This document shows positions 59,608-64,000 of a DNA stretch of 64,000 nt, in pieces. The stretch comes from Rhodopseudomonas sp. P2A-2r (GTDB taxonomy: Bacteria; Pseudomonadota; Alphaproteobacteria; Rhizobiales; Xanthobacteraceae): NCBI RefSeq assembly GCF_026015985.1, contig NZ_CP110389.1, forward strand, positions 6,480,001 to 6,544,000. Direction: 5' to 3'. Positions within the stretch are counted from its first letter, which is position 1, and each line of letters starts with the position of its first letter. Made by a program: the position numbers and the translations under genes. The notes below the pieces were generated by a model. That model did not search any database. It had not been told where the DNA came from and worked only from the letters and a program-made list of their open reading frames with translations.

Positions 59608-60210
59608 TTTTGGGTCCTCAACGCTAAAAGGTTCATTTTGCAGCCATTGCACGGCGTTTACGGCCGCTATTCGCCACGGCAAATTGCAACCAAAGGTACA
59701 CCCAACCACCGCAACATATACATTTGATTGTAGTCTGCCCCCGCTTAGTGGAAATTTGTCCGCGACATAAATGCTTGGGGAAACGTTCCTATGGGAACCT
59801 CATTACGAGACGCGACGACCCTACTTCTGTCTGGGAAGAAACTCGCTTGAAACAAGTACAAGGATCACAAAGCTGGTTCAATTACTCTCGAGACACCAGC
59901 GAAGCGACGGTTATTCGAATTCCTACTCAGAGCAGACTCTAACAAAGTGACCAGCGGCGATGAGAGTCTATTCGGCGGCATTGTCTCTGCGTGGGGGAAG
60001 GAAGAATACGATCCAGCAACAAGTACAATGGGCGCGACAAGAGAAGATGGGCGCAAGAACTTGTGCGTAGACCATGCACGGTTGTGCGAAGCAGACGCGC
60101 GCGCTCTCCCTCCACAACATCGCCCCATATGCGGCGGGAACACCGCGGCGCGGCGTTGGTTCTTGCGATGGTGCGCTGCGTGAGCGGCGCGGAAATCGAG
60201 GAGAGTTTCG
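59608..60210. other. Less GC-rich region without an assignable gene
   Basis: About 600 bases with clearly lower GC than the rest of the window. Open frames exist on both strands: 59724-59942 plus (72 codons), 59947-60183 plus (78 codons, from GTG) and 59865-60257 minus (130 codons). None has a recognisable domain, and none has a convincing ribosome site. It could be a transferred fragment, a decayed gene or a non-coding RNA region. Confidence 0.4.
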
Positions 60211-60525
60211 ATGAAGAACATCATGTGCAAGGCGATGCTGGCGACGGCGCTGACCATCGGCGCGGCGGCGCCGGCAATGGCCGCGGACTATCTGGTGCGC
60301 GAGCCGGCGCCGCGGGTGGCCGTGATGCCGGCGCCGACGGGGCCGGTGACCTTGCAGCAGGCGCTGGCGATCGCTGGGGATATCGGCCTGGTCACGGTGC
60401 AGAACACCCATTTCGACGGCGACCAGTGGGAGATCGAGGGCCGCGACACCTACGGCAAGTGGATCGAGGTCGATGTCGATGCGCGCACCGGCGAGGTGCG
60501 GGATGTCGATCGGTCGATCCTGTAG
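60211..60525 (+). CDS. Periplasmic PepSY-domain protein
   Basis: 104 residues. A signal peptide (KAMLATALTIGAAAPAMAADY) precedes a PepSY-like domain (VTLQQALAIAGDIGLVTVQNTHFDGDQWEIEGRDTYGKWIEVDVDARTGEV). PepSY domains often inhibit peptidases or bind other periplasmic proteins. A ggagag site lies five to ten bases before the start. Confidence 0.9.
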   Translation: MKNIMCKAMLATALTIGAAAPAMAADYLVREPAPRVAVMPAPTGPVTLQQALAIAGDIGLVTVQNTHFDGDQWEIEGRDTYGKWIEVDVDARTGEVRDVDRSIL

Positions 60526-60896
60526 TCGGGGTGTGAGGGCGGAGTCATAACGGATTCCGCGCGAAGGCTTGACGAGGAGCGGCGGGTTACGCCACGGCGT
60601 TGCGCGGTGCGCAAGCTCCGGGGTTAACCTGCCCTACGTTTGCTGAGGGGCGTGGCCATTGGCGTCACGACGTGTGGCCCTGACCCTCCCCCGCAAGGGG
60701 AGGGGACATTTCTGACGGGGGTTGGGGCTTTCAGGATCTGTGGCGAGTGCCACGTTGCAAGATCTGAAGCGGTTGTAGCGCTTCAAGCGCCGCAGCGGTT
60801 GCGACGGTTCGCGCGGCGCGATTAAATCTCCCGCAACGCGATCAGAGTCTGCCGCGTTGCCATCGTGCAGGCCGGCGCGAACGGCGCCGGTCTTCG
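60526..60896. other. Gap with a GC-rich repeat between the PepSY gene and fixK
   Basis: About 370 bases. 60686-60742 holds ccctcccccgcaaggggagggg with gacgggggttggggc, a short form of the ccctcccc repeat family. No gene is evident. Confidence 0.5.
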
Positions 60897-61595
60897 TTAC
60901 GCGTCGAGGCTGGCGAGGCGGGGGCGGTTGCGCAGCACGACCTGGCGGGCGCCGGTGAGCGCGACGATGCCCTTCTCGTGGAGGTCGGAGAAGGTGCGCG
61001 AGACGGTTTCCAGGGTGAGGCCGAGATAGTCGCCGATGTCGCGGCGGCCCATGGGCAGCGCCATCATGCCGGTGCGGACCAGACGGGCATCCATTTCCAA
61101 GAGGAAGGTGGCGACGCGCTCCAGCGCGGTCTTGCGACCGAGCAGCAGCATGTGATCCTCGGCGTGGCGCAGACCGTGCGCGGTCATCTTCCACAGGCTG
61201 TGGGCGACGGCGGCATTGGTCGCCGCGGCGGTCTCCAGCGAACGGCGGCGCACCAGGCGGACGGTGGTGGCGCTGATGGCCTCGGCGGTGAGCCGGTGGG
61301 CGGTGGTGCTGTCGAGGCCGAACACATCGCCGGCGAGATGGAAGGCGCCGATCTGGCGGCGGCCGTCGCTGAGCAATTTGTAGGTCCGCACGGCGCCCGA
61401 CAGCACCTGGTAGACATACTCGGCGGGCTCGTCCTCGCCGTAGATTTCCTCGTCCTTGCCGAAGGTGAATTCGCTGGCGACGACGCCGGGGCAGCTCGCC
61501 ACCACGTCGAACGGATCGGCGGCCGGCGACGGTGCGATGCTGGCGTTCCGTGCGATCCTGAGGCTGGTTCCGGTGGTGATTTCGGTCTGCAGCAT
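60897..61595 (-). CDS. fixK: FixK, CRP/FNR-family transcriptional regulator
   Basis: 232 residues from the second of two close ATGs (61595), since ggag lies six bases before it. A cyclic-nucleotide-like sensor domain (EEIYGEDEPAEYVYQVLSGAVRTYKLLSDGRRQIGAFHLAGDVFG) is followed by an FNR-type helix-turn-helix with MGRRDIGDYLGLTLETVSRTFSDLHEKGIV. The N-terminus lacks the cysteine cluster of FNR, as expected for FixK, which is controlled by FixLJ. It activates high-affinity oxidase and other microaerobic genes. Confidence 0.93.
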   Translation of the reverse strand: MLQTEITTGTSLRIARNASIAPSPAADPFDVVASCPGVVASEFTFGKDEEIYGEDEPAEYVYQVLSGAVRTYKLLSDGRRQIGAFHLAGDVFGLDSTTAHRLTAEAISATTVRLVRRRSLETAAATNAAVAHSLWKMTAHGLRHAEDHMLLLGRKTALERVATFLLEMDARLVRTGMMALPMGRRDIGDYLGLTLETVSRTFSDLHEKGIVALTGARQVVLRNRPRLASLDA

Positions 61596-61686
61596 GGTCA
61601 TCTCCTCGGTTGGGATGACCCTTGCTACGGTGATTGCCTACCTCGGAAAATTCCGTGCGATATCCTAGGGGCCTCCCCTAAGGGCT

Positions 61687-62127
61687 CTACCGGAGGTCGC
61701 CGCGGACCGGCCCGCCGCCGGCCTGCATGGCATCGCAGACCGAGCGCACCAGACTGTCCTCGATATGCGGCTTCAACAGCACCCGGGCGATGCCGGCCGC
61801 GGAGGCCTTGAACTGGATCTGCTCGTCGGGATAGCCGGTGATCAGCACCACCGGCGCGGTGACGCTGCGCTGGCGCAGCCGCTGCGCCAGCTCGATGCCG
61901 TCGATGTCGGGCATCTTGTAGTCGATCACCAGACAGTCGATGCCGCCCTCGGCGGCATTGTCCAGCAGCGCCGCGCCGCTACCGAAGGTGCGCACGTCGA
62001 ACCCCTCGGTTTCCAGCAGAAAGCGTAGCGATTTCAACACATCAACGTCATCATCGACCACATACACCATCGATCTCGGGGATGGCGGGCGAAGCGCGGA
62101 GTCATGTGGAGGCTGAATACCGGTCAT
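61687..62127 (-). CDS. Receiver-only response regulator between fixK and fixJ (FrrA-like)
   Basis: 146 residues that form a single receiver domain: MVYVVDDDVDVLKSLRFLL, the phospho-accepting Asp in CLVIDYKMPD, the Thr of VVLITGYPD, and the Lys of VLLKPHIED. No output domain is present. A receiver of this type (frrA) lies in the same place in Bradyrhizobium japonicum, where it belongs to the FixLJ-controlled genes; the equivalence here is by position. It may feed back on FixL or FixJ phosphorylation. Confidence 0.88.
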   Translation of the reverse strand: MTGIQPPHDSALRPPSPRSMVYVVDDDVDVLKSLRFLLETEGFDVRTFGSGAALLDNAAEGGIDCLVIDYKMPDIDGIELAQRLRQRSVTAPVVLITGYPDEQIQFKASAAGIARVLLKPHIEDSLVRSVCDAMQAGGGPVRGDLR

Positions 62128-62185
62128 GCTTTGAGGTTAGCCGGGGGCCGGCGACCCGAATTGACCTGCCTCAATCCACTGTCTT

Positions 62186-62818
62186 TCATTCGTCAAAAAG
62201 CCCGGCGCGCATGGCGAAGCGGACCAGATCGGTGATGTTGGCGGCCTGCATCTTGGTCATGACGTTGGCACGGTACACTTCAACCGTACGCGGGCTGATG
62301 TCGTAATCGCGCGCGATCAGCTTGTTGGACTGGCCGGTGACCAGGCCCTTCATGACCTGCAGCTCGCGCTGCGACAGCGACGCCAGCCGCGCCCGCATGT
62401 CGTCGTGGTCCGGCGCCGGATCGCCGCCGCCGTTGCGCCGCAGCGCGGTCTCGATCACCGCCACCAGCCGCTCGTCCTCGAACGGCTTTTCGAGGAAATC
62501 CAGCGCGCCCAGCTTCATCGCCTCCACCGCCAGCGGAATGTCGCCATGGCCGGTCATGACAATCACCGGCAGCTTATTGGCGCTGTCGGCATTGAGCCGG
62601 CGCAGCAGCTCGATGCCGTCGGTGCCGGGCATGCGGACGTCGGTCAGCACGCAGCCGGCGCCGGCGCCGGCGCCAAGGCCGGGCAGTTCGCCGAGAAACG
62701 CCTCGGCATTTTCGAACAGCCGGACCGCAAAGCCGGCGGCGCCGAGCAGGAAATCCAGCGAGTCGCGCATCGCCGGATCGTCGTCGATGACATAGACAAG
62801 GCGGTTACTCTGCGACAT
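62186..62818 (-). CDS. fixJ: FixJ response regulator
   Basis: 210 residues. The receiver domain (VYVIDDDPAMRDSLDFLL, the Asp of LTDVRMPGTDG, VIVMTGHGDIP, DFLEKPFED) precedes a LuxR/FixJ helix-turn-helix (LSQRELQVMKGLVTGQSNKLIARDYDISPRTVEVYRANVMTKM). A (Gly-Ala)n insertion lies just before the phosphorylated Asp strand (GLGAGAGAGCVLTD) and comes from a tandem repeat in the DNA. The start overlaps the fixL stop by 14 bases. Phosphorylated FixJ activates fixK. Confidence 0.95.
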   Translation of the reverse strand: MSQSNRLVYVIDDDPAMRDSLDFLLGAAGFAVRLFENAEAFLGELPGLGAGAGAGCVLTDVRMPGTDGIELLRRLNADSANKLPVIVMTGHGDIPLAVEAMKLGALDFLEKPFEDERLVAVIETALRRNGGGDPAPDHDDMRARLASLSQRELQVMKGLVTGQSNKLIARDYDISPRTVEVYRANVMTKMQAANITDLVRFAMRAGLFDE

Positions 62819-64000
62819 GCACCGTTTCCCTGATGGAGGCGACCGGCAGCGTGAAGAAGAAGGTGGCCCCGCCGGCGTCGTTGCTGCCGGCCCACATCCG
62901 GCCGCCATGGGTCTCCACGATGGTGCGGCTGATCGACAGCCCGATGCCCATACCGCTTTCCTTGGTGGTGTAGAATGGCTGAAACAGCTTGACGGGCATG
63001 TCGACGCCGAAGCCGTGGCCGGTGTCCGCGACGGCGATCTCGACCATGTCGTCGGCGGAGGGGGCGCTGGACACGGTGAGCTCGCGGCGCCTAGTCTGCG
63101 ACATCGCCTCCAGCGCGTTGCGGAACAGGTTGACCAGGATCTGCTGCACCTGGACGCGATCGGCATGGACCATGTCGCAGGCCGGATCGAGATGGAAACG
63201 CAGCGTCACGCCCTGTTCGCCGGCGCCGCTGAGGCCGAGCGCCGCAGCCTCCTCTACCAGCCGCGCCAGGCTTTCGATGCGCTTCTCGGACGCCTCGCGC
63301 AGCACGAAATTGCGCAGCCGGCGGATGATCTGGCCGGCGCGGATCGCCTGCTCCGAGGCGCGGTCGAGCGCCGCCTCGATGCGCGCGGCGTTGGGATCGA
63401 TGCTGCCGGCGAGCAGCCGCCGCGAGCCCTTCATGTAATTGCTGATCGCCGACAGCGGCTGGTTCAGCTCATGGGCCAGCGCCGAAGCCATCTCGCCCAT
63501 GGCGCTGAGTCTGGAGACATGGACCAGTTCTGACTGCAGCTCCTGCAGCCGCACCCTTGTCTGCTGCTGTTCGGTGAGGTCGCGCATGAAGCCGGTGAAA
63601 TACGGCCGGCCCTCGGACTGCATCTCGCCGATGGTCAGATGCATGGGGAACAGCTCGCCATCCTTGCGGCGGGCGGTGACGACACGGCCGATGCCGATGA
63701 TGTGGCGGTCGCCGGTGGCCAGATAGCGCGCCAGATAGGCGTCGTGATTGCCGCGATCCGGCTCCGGCATCAGCACGCGGATGTTGGTGCCGACCACCTC
63801 GTCGGCCGGGTAGCCGAACTGCCGTTCGGCGGCGCGGCTGAAAAACTGAATGATGCCGCGCTCGTCGATGACGATCATCGCCTCCGGCGCGGTGTCGAGA
63901 ATCGAGCGGAAGTGATTCTCGCGCAGCTTGAGCGCCAGTTGCAGGCGCTTGTCCTCATCGATATCGAGCACGAAGCCGTCGAGGCTGTGCGGCGCGCCGT
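62805..64000 (-). CDS. fixL: FixL oxygen-sensing histidine kinase (5' part outside window)
   Basis: The open frame continues to the right edge, so the N-terminal domain is missing. Present are a PAS domain with the haem-FixL pattern, its presumed proximal His in DRHIIGIGRVVTARRKDGELFP, and IGEMQSEGRPYFTGFMRDLTEQQQ. The dimerisation helix has the phosphorylated His in SALAHELNQPLSAISNY. The HATPase domain has DRVQVQQILVNLFRNALEAM, DTGHGFG and MGIGLSISRTIVETHGG. Oxygen on the haem shuts the kinase off; without it FixL phosphorylates FixJ. Confidence 0.95.
   Translation of the reverse strand, partial: GAPHSLDGFVLDIDEDKRLQLALKLRENHFRSILDTAPEAMIVIDERGIIQFFSRAAERQFGYPADEVVGTNIRVLMPEPDRGNHDAYLARYLATGDRHIIGIGRVVTARRKDGELFPMHLTIGEMQSEGRPYFTGFMRDLTEQQQTRVRLQELQSELVHVSRLSAMGEMASALAHELNQPLSAISNYMKGSRRLLAGSIDPNAARIEAALDRASEQAIRAGQIIRRLRNFVLREASEKRIESLARLVEEAAALGLSGAGEQGVTLRFHLDPACDMVHADRVQVQQILVNLFRNALEAMSQTRRRELTVSSAPSADDMVEIAVADTGHGFGVDMPVKLFQPFYTTKESGMGIGLSISRTIVETHGGRMWAGSNDAGGATFFFTLPVASIRETVHVAE

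Noticed and set aside
59865..60257. Minus-strand 130-codon frame in the lower-GC region as a gene
   Set aside because: It runs into the PepSY gene start on the other strand, has no ribosome site or domain, and its composition is not that of a protein of this genome. Left as part of the unexplained region.

Overview
The window is high-GC alphaproteobacterial chromosome. Gene content and order point to the Nitrobacteraceae (Bradyrhizobium / Rhodopseudomonas group). The evidence is an F0 ATP synthase operon separate from F1, a phbA-phbB/phaR cluster, the chain helicase - S4 protein - ferredoxin - CarD, a fixL-fixJ-receiver-fixK block with a haem PAS domain in FixL, and several families of GC-rich palindromic intergenic repeats common in this group. 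The genus is inferred from memory of these families, not from a search. I see no rRNA, tRNA, CRISPR array, prophage or intact insertion sequence.

Layout. 1-2673: end of an MHS-type transporter, YjbQ, a secreted coiled-coil protein and a DsbA-fold isomerase. 2851-5590: atpI-B-E-F'-F with a good promoter and a terminator. 5844-10558: J-domain protein, BolA, CNNM/CorC protein, aroK-aroB and a 48-residue membrane protein. 10548-12693: a TetR / short-chain reductase / NTF2-like module next to xerD. 13751-15820: a PadR regulator resembling E. coli YqjI, coupled to a YqjH-like siderophore-interacting flavoprotein, with cytochrome b561 convergent to it. 15957-25361: accA, a parvulin isomerase, secA, a YafK-type L,D-transpeptidase lipoprotein, a methyltransferase, gloB and a cupin. 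25546-31494: a DMT exporter, phbB, phbA, phaR and a GGDEF/EAL protein. 31528-40892: small hypotheticals, rpmF, mtgA, a polyprenyl diphosphate synthase, a Na+/H+ antiporter, a ParE-type toxin-antitoxin pair, ispG, a second DMT exporter and zur. 41042-44244: marR-emrA-emrB. 44260-49307: a catabolic operon (acyl-CoA synthetase, VOC protein, enoyl-CoA hydratase, periplasmic binding protein). 49554-59548: nuclease-like protein, M48 lipoprotein protease, CarD, ferredoxin, S4 protein, Suv3-like helicase, DUF3108-like protein and rpmB. 60211-64000: a PepSY protein, then fixK, a receiver-only regulator, fixJ and fixL (the last cut by the window edge).

Four genes carry an apparent single-nucleotide frameshift (phbA, the YqjI-like padR, the helicase, and a membrane protein at 31851-32524). 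In each case a one-base correction restores a convincing protein end or join, and three of the four fall in homopolymer runs. They may be strain mutations, slippage sites or sequencing errors; the sequence alone cannot decide.

How genes work together: PhbA and PhbB make 3-hydroxybutyryl-CoA for PHB storage and PhaR represses PHB-associated genes. FixL senses oxygen by haem and phosphorylates FixJ, which normally activates fixK and hence microaerobic respiration. The YqjI/YqjH-like pair links metal sensing to ferric-siderophore reduction, with twin palindromes over its promoter as the likely operator.
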